Assembly (NCBI RefSeq): GCF_037095755.1
Contig: NZ_JBAWKJ010000003.1
Location: 1 to 64,000 of the forward strand
DNA length: 64,000 nt
DNA from: Sphingopyxis sp. CCNWLW2
GTDB taxonomy: Bacteria; Pseudomonadota; Alphaproteobacteria; Sphingomonadales; Sphingomonadaceae
Direction of reading: 5' to 3'
How positions within the stretch are numbered: the first letter of the stretch is position 1; the number at the start of each line of letters is the position of its first letter. Positions 16,194 to 25,271 of the stretch are shown here, one piece after another. A program made the translations under genes and the position numbers. Below the pieces are notes generated by a model, which was given only the letters and a program-made list of their open reading frames with translations, did no database searches and was not told where the DNA came from.

Positions 16194-17680
16194 CTTGTCT
16201 CTCCTTCAATCATGCGCCATTCGAGCAGTCCGTCCGCCGCCCGATGGAGGACGCCGGAACGGCCGACAGGCGACCGGGCTGGACTGACCAGCAGCGCCAA
16301 TGTTTCTGTGTCCGTTGCGGGCACGCGCGCCATGCTGCGCGCGCCGGTTGACGTTCGCAGGATGGCCACGCCCTTCTCCCATGCGCCATGCGCATCATTG
16401 AGCACGGTGAATGTTTCAAGGCAGGCCGGGCCCTCCGCGCTTTCGACGATGAGGGGTACGGCGCCGCGGGCTCGCCGCGCCGCGGCATCGACGCGGTAAT
16501 CGGCGGTCAAGGGTGCCTGCGCCGGCGTGCTCGACAGCAGCAGAGCGTGATGCTTGGTGACGAAGTCGCCCTGTCCATAAAGGAGCCCGGTGCCCGCATC
16601 CGACCGCAGCGCACGAACCATCGCGGCGGTCGCATGGGTCATATAATTGCTGAAAGGCCCGCCGAAAAAACTGAGGCCGCCGGTCACCGTGGGAACATCC
16701 GATGCCCATTGAAATGCGCGCGACGCCATTTTCGGAACGCACGGAAAGCAGCTATAGAGCTCCATCCTGTCGATCGCTCCGTTGGCGAGGTCGCGTGCGG
16801 CCATCAACGCAGCATCCTGAGCGTGCGAACGATCGTAGCGATCGCGGTTCAGATAGTCGTCGTCTTCATTCGCTGCGCTGCCTCCGACAATATAGACCCG
16901 GCGCTCCGGCGGGATGCCGGCTTCGATGGCCGCCTGTTCGCTCATCAGCAGGACCGCCGCTCCCTGGTTGACCGTCGGGTTCGCGACCATGGAGCGGAGG
17001 TAAGGATAGGCGATCGGACGGTTACTTTCCGATGGCTCTGCAATTTCGTCGGCTGTCGGCGTGCGCCGCCGCCACGCATAGGGATTGGCGGCGGCGACTG
17101 CGGCATATTTTGCCCACAGTTCGGCGGATTCGCGATGCGCTTCCTGTGGCGTCTGCCCCTTCGCCGCGACGAATGCGTTCTCGTAAAAGGGGTAAACGAA
17201 GGTCGGCTGAGCCACCCCATGAGCGATTGCCAGCGGATGCAGTTTTTTCTCGACCGCCCAAGGGTGTTCGAAAACCGCCGCCCGGTCCGGCCAAGGCAAC
17301 TTCACGCCCGCACGGCGCGCCTTGGATGCCGTATTGCGCGCCTCCCCCCCGACAACGAGCGACACGCGTCGCGATCCTCGCGCGATTTCGAGGGCCGCTT
17401 CGTGGATCAGGCGAACCGGGCTCTCGCCCCCGCCTGCCTGGTAAGTGGCATGGGCGGGTTCTATCCCTGCCCGCCGGCAGAATTCGCGCGCGGTATCGGC
17501 GTATCTCCAGCTGATCTGATGAACCACATCCACGGCATCGATTGCGTCCGCGCCGACCCCGGCATCGCGGCAGGCTGCTTTCGTGGCTGCCGCCATCAAG
17601 CCGAGAGGATCGAGACCTTGCTCGATTTTGCCTGGCCGATCGGCGATCTCGCCAACGCCGACTATGACGACTTGGTTCAT
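16190..17680 (-). CDS. Thiolase-like protein (SCP2-type) lacking the nucleophilic cysteine
   Basis: 496 aa of the acetyl-CoA acetyltransferase-like branch of the thiolase superfamily. The N-terminal half starts VVIVGVGEIADRPGK; where thiolases carry the acyl-accepting cysteine, this protein has TYQAGGGESP (Gly83-85). The central part contains CFPCVPKM, and the C-terminal half has the GGLSFFGGPFSNYMTHA stretch typical of this subfamily. Loss of the nucleophile means standard thiolysis is unlikely; other members are annotated as acetyltransferases without proof. It overlaps the CoA-transferase gene upstream and the aldehyde dehydrogenase downstream by 4 bp each, showing tight coupling. It probably acts on a CoA ester made by the CoA transferase. 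The exact reaction is unknown. Confidence 0.85.
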   Translation of the reverse strand: MNQVVIVGVGEIADRPGKIEQGLDPLGLMAAATKAACRDAGVGADAIDAVDVVHQISWRYADTAREFCRRAGIEPAHATYQAGGGESPVRLIHEAALEIARGSRRVSLVVGGEARNTASKARRAGVKLPWPDRAAVFEHPWAVEKKLHPLAIAHGVAQPTFVYPFYENAFVAAKGQTPQEAHRESAELWAKYAAVAAANPYAWRRRTPTADEIAEPSESNRPIAYPYLRSMVANPTVNQGAAVLLMSEQAAIEAGIPPERRVYIVGGSAANEDDDYLNRDRYDRSHAQDAALMAARDLANGAIDRMELYSCFPCVPKMASRAFQWASDVPTVTGGLSFFGGPFSNYMTHATAAMVRALRSDAGTGLLYGQGDFVTKHHALLLSSTPAQAPLTADYRVDAAARRARGAVPLIVESAEGPACLETFTVLNDAHGAWEKGVAILRTSTGARSMARVPATDTETLALLVSPARSPVGRSGVLHRAADGLLEWRMIEGETR

Positions 17681-18888
17681 GCCAGTTTTTGGTGGGGTTC
17701 GACGCCGAATTCGGCGAGCACCTCGTCGGTATGTTCTCCCAGGCGCGGCGCATCGCGCCGCACGCTCGCCGGCGTCCTGGCGAATTTCACCGGATGCTTC
17801 AGCGAAATATACGCCCCCTCGGAAGGATGATCGCGCCGTTCGAAAAACCCGACCTGGGTGAGGTGGGGGTCATTGACCACATCTTCGAGCCGCGCCACCT
17901 TCATGCATGGCACGTTGCGCTCGGCGAGCGCCTCGACCCACGCGTCGGTGGTCTTTGTTCGTGCGACCGTCTCGATCATCCCGTAAATCTCGGCGATATT
18001 CTCGGTGCGCAGCGCGTAGGTGGCGTAGCGAGGATTCTGGGTAAAGGTGCCCGGAGGCATTCCGCCGATTTCGAAGAAATCGTCCCATTGCGCATCCGAA
18101 TAGGGAAGGATGGCCAGATAGCCGTCGAGTGTGGGGTAGGGTTTGCGGTTGGGATTGAAGACCCGGCTGTATCCGTACGAACCCGTCGGTGGATCGAAGG
18201 TGTGCCCGTAGAGATTCTCGGTCATGTTGAAATAGGTGAAGCATTCGAACATCGGCACTTCGACAAATTGTCCCTCAGCCGTGCGTTCACGGTGGAAAAG
18301 TGCCGCCATCACGGCATAGGCGCCGAACAGGCCCGACGATTTGTCGGCGATGAGCGAGGGCTGGTAGCGCGGCGCCGGATCACCATCGACGCGTCCCAGC
18401 AGGTCGGTTGCTCCCGAGGCGGCCTGGATCAGATCGTCATATGCCTGAAGCGAAGCATAGGGGCCGTCGGCACCATAGCCCGCGCAGTGAACATAAACGA
18501 TCTCGGGGTTGACCGCGCGGACCTGCTCATAATCGAAGCCAAGCTTGGCGAGGCCCTTCATTCTGACGTTGGTGATGAAAACATCGGCCTCTTTGAGGAG
18601 GCGGCGCAGCGCCTCCTGGTCGTCCGACTGGCGCAGATCGAGCAAGACCGACCGCTTGTTGCGGTTGTAATGCATGAACATCGGACCCATTCCGGGGGTC
18701 TTCGCGGGCCGACCGGTATAGCGAAATATATCGCCCCCATTGTCGGCCCGCGAACCGGGCGCTTCGATCTTGATCACATCCGCCCCGAGATCCCCCAGAA
18801 TCTGCGACGAGAAAGCTCCGAACAACACACTGGTCATGTCGACGACGGTCACTCCCGAAAGGGGCCCGGCCGCACTGGATCGTGTCAT
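17677..18888 (-). CDS. CaiB/BaiF family (class III) CoA transferase
   Basis: 403 aa, full family length. The N-terminus LSGVTVVDMTSVLFGAFSSQ and the segments GADVIKIEAPG, RNKRSVLLDLRQ and the NVRMKGLAKLG stretch are classic. The catalytic Asp is Asp182 in LIADKSSGLFGAYAVMAAL, and the oxyanion-type loop GYGADGPYA follows family form. Enzymes of this class move CoA from a donor such as succinyl-CoA to an acid. It is the second gene of the TonB receptor - CoA transferase - thiolase-like - ALDH operon, 14 bp after the receptor gene, so it may activate the imported compound or its acid product. The substrate is not predictable. Confidence 0.93.
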   Translation of the reverse strand: MTRSSAAGPLSGVTVVDMTSVLFGAFSSQILGDLGADVIKIEAPGSRADNGGDIFRYTGRPAKTPGMGPMFMHYNRNKRSVLLDLRQSDDQEALRRLLKEADVFITNVRMKGLAKLGFDYEQVRAVNPEIVYVHCAGYGADGPYASLQAYDDLIQAASGATDLLGRVDGDPAPRYQPSLIADKSSGLFGAYAVMAALFHRERTAEGQFVEVPMFECFTYFNMTENLYGHTFDPPTGSYGYSRVFNPNRKPYPTLDGYLAILPYSDAQWDDFFEIGGMPPGTFTQNPRYATYALRTENIAEIYGMIETVARTKTTDAWVEALAERNVPCMKVARLEDVVNDPHLTQVGFFERRDHPSEGAYISLKHPVKFARTPASVRRDAPRLGEHTDEVLAEFGVEPHQKLA

Positions 18889-18902
18889 GTCTTTCCTCTT
18901 GG

Positions 18903-21326
18903 TCAGTAGCGGACGGAGAGTGTCACGCCATAGGTGCGCACCATGCCTGGCACCCGGATCACCGTGTCGGTGAGGATGTCGGACGCCGTATAATAATTTT
19001 CGTTGAAGAGGTTTCGGCCGAACACCCCGATGCGGAAGCGATCGTCTTTCAGCTTGAACGTGATGTTCGCATTGACGATCGTATAGGAAGCAACGTCGAA
19101 ATCGGGATCTTCGCCGAGCGCGCCCGGTGTCGATCCCTGATGGCTCACATTCGCACCGAACTGCACGGCATTGTCGGCGCCGAAGGCGACATCATAGGTC
19201 GCAAGGGCGTTGAACTGCCATTTCGGCGTGAAGGGAAATGCCGAACCCGCAAAATCCTGGGGCTGGCCGAGCCGGTCGAAGCCGGTGAAGTCGGTCACGC
19301 GGGTGTTCGTGTACGACCCGCCGAGCTTGAGAAACAACGCTTCCGTCGGCCGAATGCTGATATCGACCTCGCCGCCCCAGACGCGCGACTTGGGAACATT
19401 GATGATCCGGGTCAGCGAGCTGAAGATCGGATCCTGGATTTCACCGAACAGCTGTTTGTCACGATAGTCGTAATAATAGCCCGATACATTCGCCTGGACC
19501 GCCCGATCGGCGAGACTGGCCTTCAGGCCCAGCTCGTAGGCGGTCACCTGTTCCTGCTTGGCAGGATCGAGCTGGGTTTCGACGTTGGCGGCGACGACCG
19601 GGAACGCGCCCGACTTGTAGCCGCGGCTGACCGACGCATAGATTAGCGTGTCGTCGTTCGGCTCCCAGTTGACCGCGAGCCGGCCCGCGAAATTGTCTTC
19701 GTCGAGCGAGCGGACATAGATGGGATCGCGTCCGGTAAAGTCGGCGCGATAGGTCAGGCACTCATTGGGGCCGACCCCGGGCGACTGGAAGGGGCGGCCG
19801 GTCCGCTGCGCGACGACCGCAGCAACACCGGTATTCCAGACTGGCGCCGTATTGTTGTTGAAGTCCGCCGAGCAGCCGCGGAACGAGAGGCTGTCGTCGG
19901 TATAGCGGATGCCCGCGCTCAGTTTCCATTGTTCGGAGAGACGAAAATCGGCGTTGGCAAAGCCCGACAACGACCGGCTGCGCTGGGACGAGAGGTTGCG
20001 GAAATTGTTGAAGCCGTTCGCCACCTGCGCCGGCGTGTAGACATTCTGCGGGATCTGGCCCCCGACAAAAGCAAGCGTATTGAGGATCGAGGAATCGCGA
20101 TAATAGCCAATCTGGTCATCGCGAATATTATCGCGCGAATAATAGCCGCCGACGATCCAGTCGAGCGAACCGCCCGAGCCCGTCAGGCGCAGTTCCTGCG
20201 AAAAGCTCTTGATGCGGCCATCCGAGAGATATTCGGACGTCTCGAACGGCGTGCCATCGACATCGTTCATGTCGTAGCGCTTCACATCATTATAGCCGGT
20301 CAGCGACGTGAATGTGATGTCGGGGCTGAGCTCATAGTCGAGACGTCCCGAAAGGCCATAAAAGCGCGAGCGAGCGCGGTAGGATGGCTTGCCGGTATAG
20401 TTTGGCCCCCAGTCGGCTTCGCCGGCTTTCCAGTCGGTGCGCACCGCCGCCGCGAGGCCGGGAACGGCAAATGGCGGGGAGTCCGGCGTGAACGCGACTG
20501 CCTGGACGGCGGTCGTGTCCGAATTGTCGTCCCAGTAGGATCCGCTCAACGTCAGGCGAAGCGCCGACGTCGGCTCCCATTCGAGAATGGCCCGGGCGCC
20601 TAGGCGATCCTTTTCGCCGAGCCGATCACCCGGGCGGCTGACGCTCTTCTGCCAACCCTTGCCGCTTGTTTCCCAACGTCCCGACACGCGAAGACCGAGG
20701 GTGGGCGCAATCGGCAGGCTCACATAGCCTTCGGCATTGATCGTTTCATAATTGCCTAGCTCAACCGTGAAACCGGTCGAGAAGTCGGTCGTCGGCTTTG
20801 CCGCGATATAGTTGACCAGGCCGCCAGTCGTATTGCGGCCGTACAGCGTCCCTTGCGGACCCTTGAGGATTTCGACCCGCTCGACGTCGAACGATGGCCC
20901 GTTGCTCATATAGGGATAGGCGTAAGCGACTTCATCGACATAGATGCCGACCGGCGAAGTCGACGACAGGTTCGGGGTCTGGAAGCCGATACCGCGTATC
21001 GTGTAAATCGGCGTGTTCGCGCTCGACCGGGCGAAGTTGAACGCCGGGGTAATCTGCGCGAGACCCGCAGCATCGCTGATGCCGACCGACCTCAGCGTGT
21101 CACCGCTGAAGGCCTGAATCGTGACCCCGACATCGTTGATGTTTTCGGCTCGTCGCTGGGCTGTAACAACGATATCCTGGAATGCCTCCGGAGTTTCGCC
21201 CGTATTCTGTCCTTCAGCTGCAGGCGTCTCCGTACCGGTCGTTTGGCCCTGCGCGGCGGCGGGCGCCAGCAGGGAAATAGCCACCACGGCAGCAGAAGCC
21301 CCGCACTTGAACCAAGAATTACGCAT
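18903..21326 (-). CDS. TonB-dependent outer-membrane receptor
   Basis: 807 aa. Signal peptide residues 1-26 (APAAAQG), TonB box DIVVTA at 51-56 followed by QRRAENINDVGVTIQAFSG, which is the sphingomonad catabolic-receptor pattern. The plug contains IYTIRGIGFQTPN and RVEILKGPQGTLYGRNTTGG. The barrel ends YGVTLSVRY. It probably imports the growth substrate of the adjoining pathway across the outer membrane. It is first gene of a four-gene minus-strand operon with CoA transferase, thiolase-like protein and ALDH, and is divergent from the acyl-CoA synthetase operon across 216 bp. A CCCCCTC-type motif lies 81 bp upstream. The ligand cannot be inferred. Confidence 0.93.
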   Translation of the reverse strand: MRNSWFKCGASAAVVAISLLAPAAAQGQTTGTETPAAEGQNTGETPEAFQDIVVTAQRRAENINDVGVTIQAFSGDTLRSVGISDAAGLAQITPAFNFARSSANTPIYTIRGIGFQTPNLSSTSPVGIYVDEVAYAYPYMSNGPSFDVERVEILKGPQGTLYGRNTTGGLVNYIAAKPTTDFSTGFTVELGNYETINAEGYVSLPIAPTLGLRVSGRWETSGKGWQKSVSRPGDRLGEKDRLGARAILEWEPTSALRLTLSGSYWDDNSDTTAVQAVAFTPDSPPFAVPGLAAAVRTDWKAGEADWGPNYTGKPSYRARSRFYGLSGRLDYELSPDITFTSLTGYNDVKRYDMNDVDGTPFETSEYLSDGRIKSFSQELRLTGSGGSLDWIVGGYYSRDNIRDDQIGYYRDSSILNTLAFVGGQIPQNVYTPAQVANGFNNFRNLSSQRSRSLSGFANADFRLSEQWKLSAGIRYTDDSLSFRGCSADFNNNTAPVWNTGVAAVVAQRTGRPFQSPGVGPNECLTYRADFTGRDPIYVRSLDEDNFAGRLAVNWEPNDDTLIYASVSRGYKSGAFPVVAANVETQLDPAKQEQVTAYELGLKASLADRAVQANVSGYYYDYRDKQLFGEIQDPIFSSLTRIINVPKSRVWGGEVDISIRPTEALFLKLGGSYTNTRVTDFTGFDRLGQPQDFAGSAFPFTPKWQFNALATYDVAFGADNAVQFGANVSHQGSTPGALGEDPDFDVASYTIVNANITFKLKDDRFRIGVFGRNLFNENYYTASDILTDTVIRVPGMVRTYGVTLSVRY

Positions 21327-21406
21327 CTTACCGTCTCCCTATTTTTGTTCTGCTTCCTGTGAGGAAGTCTGCTCAACTCGCCTTTACCGGGCGATTCGGC
21401 GCGCCG

Positions 21407-21425
21407 CCCCCTCTGAAAGACGGGG
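21407..21425. promoter_or_regulatory. CCCCCTCTGAAA-type motif, TonB-receptor operon side
   Basis: CCCCCTCTGAAAGACGGGG lies 81 bp upstream of the receptor start. Its first 12 bases are identical to the motif at 26424 upstream of the alcohol dehydrogenase, and similar to the one at 21472. C-run/G-run symmetry suggests a protein-binding dyad. Confidence 0.4.
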
Positions 21426-21471
21426 CCGCATGATCAGCCGACACGAGCTAATCTTTCCGCAGACCTGTCCG

Positions 21472-21490
21472 CCCCCTCCAAATTGAGGGC
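21472..21490. promoter_or_regulatory. CCCCCTC-type motif, acyl-CoA synthetase operon side
   Basis: CCCCCTCCAAATTGAGGGC carries CCCTC/GAGGG inverted arms and ends 52 bp before the synthetase start. It is related to the motifs at 21407 and 26424. Confidence 0.4.
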
Positions 21491-21542
21491 GCGGCCCATC
21501 GCGGATCGGACCAGGCTCATTGCCATAACAGGGAGAGACAAG

Positions 21543-23375
21543 ATGATGGTGGATGCGACGCCGGTTTCATCCGTGGAGCAGGTCCGGCGAGATTTCGAGG
21601 CGCTTGACGCGGGAACGATAGATGCCACGAGCATCTACGACGCGATTCTCCGCTCCGCCCGCCGTTACCCGGACAAAATCGCGGTAATCGAGCTGTTGTC
21701 GGCAGAGGCGGACGGGGCGACCAGGCGGATCACCTACGCGGATCTTGCCGATGGCATAACGCGGCGCGCCAATGTGCTGCGTTCGCTTGGTCTCGGCGTC
21801 GGCGACCCAGTCCTCTTCCTGCCGCCCCAGTCGATCGACGCACTTCTCGCTTTTTGGGCTGCACAAAGCGGGGCGGCGGTCGCTCCGGTGAACGCCTTCC
21901 TTGAGCCAAAGGCGATCGCGGAGATCGCGCGTGGCTGCGGCGCGCGCGCCATCATCAGCGGACCCGCCGGAGGGGAGTGCGGCACGTTTGCACTGGCCGA
22001 AGCGGTCAGGAAACTTGTCCCCGGGATCACGCATCATTTGGTGATTGCCGGGCCAGCCGGCGATGGCGCCCTCGACCTTGCCGGTGCGGCGCTCGAAAGC
22101 GATGGCTCCGTGCTGGATGGCGCCGCCCCGACGCTCGACGACATCGGCGCCTTCTTCCCCACCGGCGGCACGACCGGCGCCCCGAAGATCGCACGGCTTA
22201 GCCACAGAAACCTGTTGGTAGGCTCATTTGCAGCCGCGCATGTGACGAGCCTCGACGACGATCATGTCGTGCCCGCCGGCCTCCCTTTATTCCATGTCGG
22301 CGGGGGAGTTATCGGGACGACCCGGGCCATGCTGCTGGGCCATACGCTCGTTCTCCTGACCCAGGCGGGCTACCGGTCGCCGGCCGTGGTTGCCAACTTC
22401 TGGAAATGGGCCCGGGAATATGGTTTCACGCAAATCATCACCGTTCCGACGGCCTTCGGTGACTTGCTGCGGGCCTATGACGGGGGGGGGCATGTCGTGC
22501 GCTTCGCGACCGCCGGGGCGAGCAAACTGCCGCCCAGCCTGGTGGAGGACTACCGCGAAGCGCTCGGGATCGACCTGCTCGAAGGCTATGGAATGACCGA
22601 ATGTTCCGGCTTTTGCACCGCCAATCCGAGAGGCCTTGCGGTACGCGCGGGCAGCGGAGGGCTGCAATCTCCTTTCTACCGTGTAAAAATCGTCGCGCTC
22701 GATGAGGGGCAGCGCTTCGTGCGCGACTGCGAGAGCGGGGAACTTGGCAACATCGCCGTTTCCGGTCCCGGCGTTTTTCAAGGATATACCGATCCCCGTC
22801 AGACCCAGGAGAAGTTGATCGCCGGGATGTCCGACGGCGAGCGCTGGATCGATGCCGGCGACCTCGGGACGCTCGACGCCGACGGCTATTTATGGGTGGT
22901 TGGGCGCGCGAAGGATCTGATCATCCGCGGCGGCCATAACATCGACCCGGCGCCGATCGAGGATGCGCTTCTGCAATGCCCGCTCGTCGCCGATGCAGCG
23001 GTCGTGGCAATTCCCGACGCGCGCGCCGGCGAGCTTCCGATCGCCTTCGTCCAGCTCGAGGGGGGCGCCGCGCTGGACGAGGACGAGATCCGCGCCTTTT
23101 GCGCTGAACAGGTGCCGGACCGTGCGGGCGTCCCGGTCCGGATCATTGCCCTGGACGAGCTGCCGCGCACAGCGATGCGCAAGATTTTCAAGCCCGAATT
23201 GCGCCGGCGGGCGGCGCAGCTGGCCGTTGACGGACTGGGGCAGGTTGAGTTGCCGGTTATGCTCGAAACGTCGGGATTGCTGTTCGTCGACTGCCCGCCG
23301 GGGCCGCCAGACGGTCTGGTCGACGCGCTTGACCGGCTCAACCTTCGCATTCGCATCAGGGAGACACTCGCTTGA
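21543..23375 (+). CDS. AMP-forming acyl-CoA synthetase/ligase
   Basis: 610 aa. The phosphate-binding loop FFPTGGTTGAPKIARLSH (about 205-222), the GYGMTECSG adenylate motif and the DAGDLGTLDADGYLWVVGRAKDLIIRGG hinge region (split here across residues about 435-465) identify the ANL superfamily. The catalytic lysine region reads PRTAMRKIFKPEL, keeping the Lys but with Arg in place of the usual Gly before it. About 50 extra residues follow the usual C-terminus. AGGGAGAG precedes ATG 21543; an earlier in-frame start at 21483 lacks a ribosome-binding site. It activates a carboxylic acid as an acyl-CoA. It is first in the operon synthetase - P450 - GST and overlaps the P450 by 4 bp. Confidence 0.92.
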   Translation: MMVDATPVSSVEQVRRDFEALDAGTIDATSIYDAILRSARRYPDKIAVIELLSAEADGATRRITYADLADGITRRANVLRSLGLGVGDPVLFLPPQSIDALLAFWAAQSGAAVAPVNAFLEPKAIAEIARGCGARAIISGPAGGECGTFALAEAVRKLVPGITHHLVIAGPAGDGALDLAGAALESDGSVLDGAAPTLDDIGAFFPTGGTTGAPKIARLSHRNLLVGSFAAAHVTSLDDDHVVPAGLPLFHVGGGVIGTTRAMLLGHTLVLLTQAGYRSPAVVANFWKWAREYGFTQIITVPTAFGDLLRAYDGGGHVVRFATAGASKLPPSLVEDYREALGIDLLEGYGMTECSGFCTANPRGLAVRAGSGGLQSPFYRVKIVALDEGQRFVRDCESGELGNIAVSGPGVFQGYTDPRQTQEKLIAGMSDGERWIDAGDLGTLDADGYLWVVGRAKDLIIRGGHNIDPAPIEDALLQCPLVADAAVVAIPDARAGELPIAFVQLEGGAALDEDEIRAFCAEQVPDRAGVPVRIIALDELPRTAMRKIFKPELRRRAAQLAVDGLGQVELPVMLETSGLLFVDCPPGPPDGLVDALDRLNLRIRIRETLA

Positions 23376-24625
23376 CCCAAGCCATCGACGCCACCGCTCT
23401 GGCGCGCCCCTCGTCCTTCGGCGATCCGGCCGCCATCTATGAACTTTATCGGAGGCTGCGCAACGAAGCGCCGGTGGCGCGCGTCGAGGCGCCCGGTTAC
23501 CGACCGTTCTGGGCGCTCACGCGCCATGCCGACATCATGGCGGTCGAAAGGTCGCCCGCCTTGTATCAAGCGGGACCGCGCACCGTTTTACTCCCCGAGA
23601 AGGTGGAGGAGATCTATCTCGCGAAATATGGCGACCGGAACGGGGTGAAGCCGCTGACGCATATGGACGGCGATTATCATCGGGGGCACCGCGACGTCAC
23701 CAAGGACTGGTTCATGCCGCGCCATCTGAAGCAGTTCGAACCGCGGATAGCTGAAATCGCCAAAGAGTTCGTCGACCGGATGGAGGATATGGGCGGCAGT
23801 TGCGACTTCTCGGGTGACATCGCATTTCTCTATCCTCTCCGCGTCATCCTGACCCTGATGGGCGTGCCGCGCGAGGACGAACCTCATGTGCTTCGGCTGA
23901 CGCAGCGCCTTTTCAGTCCTGCCGACAAGGATTTGAAGACCGGCGACAGAGCGGAGGGCGACACGAGCACCCGCGATGTCGTTGCGGAGTTCGCCTCCTA
24001 TTTCGGCGACCTTTCGGAGAAGCGCCGCGCCGACCCGCGCGACGACATCGTCTCGACGATCGCCAACGGCATGGTGAACGGTTGTCCCATGGCGCGCCGG
24101 GAAATGATTTCCTACTATGTGATCGTATCGACCGCCGGCCATGATACCACGGCCGCCTCTATCGCGGGCGGATTGAAGGCGCTGCTCGACTTTCCGGGCG
24201 AGATGGAAAGATTGCGCGGCGACCTCGGGCTGCTCGGAAAGGCTTCGGAAGAATTTGTTCGCTGGGTCGCGCCGGTCAAGCACTTCATGCGGACGCCGGT
24301 CGAGGATGTCGAGATCCACGGGCAGCGGATTGCGGCCGGCGAGGGCCTCATGCTCTGCTATGCTTCGGCCTGCCGGGACGAACGCGTCTTCCCCGATGGT
24401 GACACGCTGCGCATCGATCGCCCCGCGAACCCGCCGCATCTCGCGTTCGGCTACGGTCCGCATTTCTGCCTGGGCAAGCCGCTTGCGTTGATGGAGATTC
24501 GGGCCTTCTTCGCGGAACTGTTGCCCCGTCTCAAACATGTCGAGCTGGCAGGGGAGCCATCTTATATCGAATCGGTCTTCGTCAGCGGGCTCAAGCAATT
24601 GCCCCTGCGCTATGAATTCGGGTGA
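23372..24625 (+). CDS. Cytochrome P450 monooxygenase
   Basis: 417 aa, class I bacterial P450. The I-helix motif AGHDTTAAS (about 255-263), the ExxR-equivalent EEFVRWVAPV and the heme-binding FGYGPHFCLGKPLA with proximal Cys366 are intact. Translation starts at TTG, overlapping the synthetase stop (TTGA), with AGGGAG 8 nt upstream, so it is coupled to the ligase. It hydroxylates or cleaves an organic substrate using O2 and electrons from a ferredoxin. The only ferredoxin in the window (26567) is a plausible donor; no ferredoxin reductase is present. Position between a CoA ligase and a GST suggests oxidation of the same substrate or its CoA ester. Confidence 0.94.
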   Translation: MTQAIDATALARPSSFGDPAAIYELYRRLRNEAPVARVEAPGYRPFWALTRHADIMAVERSPALYQAGPRTVLLPEKVEEIYLAKYGDRNGVKPLTHMDGDYHRGHRDVTKDWFMPRHLKQFEPRIAEIAKEFVDRMEDMGGSCDFSGDIAFLYPLRVILTLMGVPREDEPHVLRLTQRLFSPADKDLKTGDRAEGDTSTRDVVAEFASYFGDLSEKRRADPRDDIVSTIANGMVNGCPMARREMISYYVIVSTAGHDTTAASIAGGLKALLDFPGEMERLRGDLGLLGKASEEFVRWVAPVKHFMRTPVEDVEIHGQRIAAGEGLMLCYASACRDERVFPDGDTLRIDRPANPPHLAFGYGPHFCLGKPLALMEIRAFFAELLPRLKHVELAGEPSYIESVFVSGLKQLPLRYEFG

Positions 24626-24632
24626 CCTGCTC

Positions 24633-25250
24633 ATGCGACTTTACCACTGTGACAACAGCCGTTCGTTTCGCGCGCTCTGGGCGCTTGAAGAAGTGGGTGC
24701 GGCCTATGAGCTGATATCGCTCACCTTTCCGCCCCGCGAGACGGCTCCCGACTATCTCGGGGTCAATCCGCTCGGCACGGTCCCCTTTCTTGTCGACGGG
24801 GAGACGCGAATGACCGAGTCGGCGGCGATCTGCCAATATCTGGCCGATCGCCATCCCGGCGCCCGGCTGAATGTCGCCCCCGATGCTTCGCGTTACGGCG
24901 ATTATCTGAACGCGCTTCACTATGGCGAAGCGACGCTGACGGTGCCGCAGGCGATCTATCTTCGCTACGCGCTCTTCGAAGCGGAGGAGCGGCGCAGCGA
25001 ACAGGTGGCGGAAGACTATCGGGTCTGGTTCCACGCCCGGCTCAGCTGGCTGGACGTCATGCTCGCGCGCGGCCGCTTTGTTGCCGGGGATGATTTTACC
25101 ATCGCCGATATCTCGACGGGCTATGCTTTGATGCTCGCGCGGCATTTCGGTCTCGACGACGGCATCTCGGATCGGCAGGCCGAATATTTCCGGGAGCTGA
25201 TCGCCCGGCCAGCCTGGGGCCGGGCCTGTGCCCGCCAGGCCCCGGTGTAG
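24633..25250 (+). CDS. Glutathione S-transferase family protein
   Basis: 205 aa. The N-terminal thioredoxin-like domain begins MRLYHCDNSRSFRALWALEE, with the usual Ser in NSRSFR near residue 11, NPLGTVPFLVDG (cis-Pro loop) and MTESAAICQYL (glutathione gamma-glutamyl binding). The helical C-terminal domain carries the N-capping box FTIADISTG. Start 24633 matches the family; ATG 24612 is an alternative. It conjugates glutathione to, or isomerises, an electrophilic intermediate. It follows the P450 by 7 bp in the ligase - P450 - GST operon, consistent with handling reactive P450 products such as epoxides (inference). It is convergent with the alcohol dehydrogenase gene. Confidence 0.93.
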   Translation: MRLYHCDNSRSFRALWALEEVGAAYELISLTFPPRETAPDYLGVNPLGTVPFLVDGETRMTESAAICQYLADRHPGARLNVAPDASRYGDYLNALHYGEATLTVPQAIYLRYALFEAEERRSEQVAEDYRVWFHARLSWLDVMLARGRFVAGDDFTIADISTGYALMLARHFGLDDGISDRQAEYFRELIARPAWGRACARQAPV

Positions 25251-25271
25251 AATCGCCGCCGGGCAGCCTTC

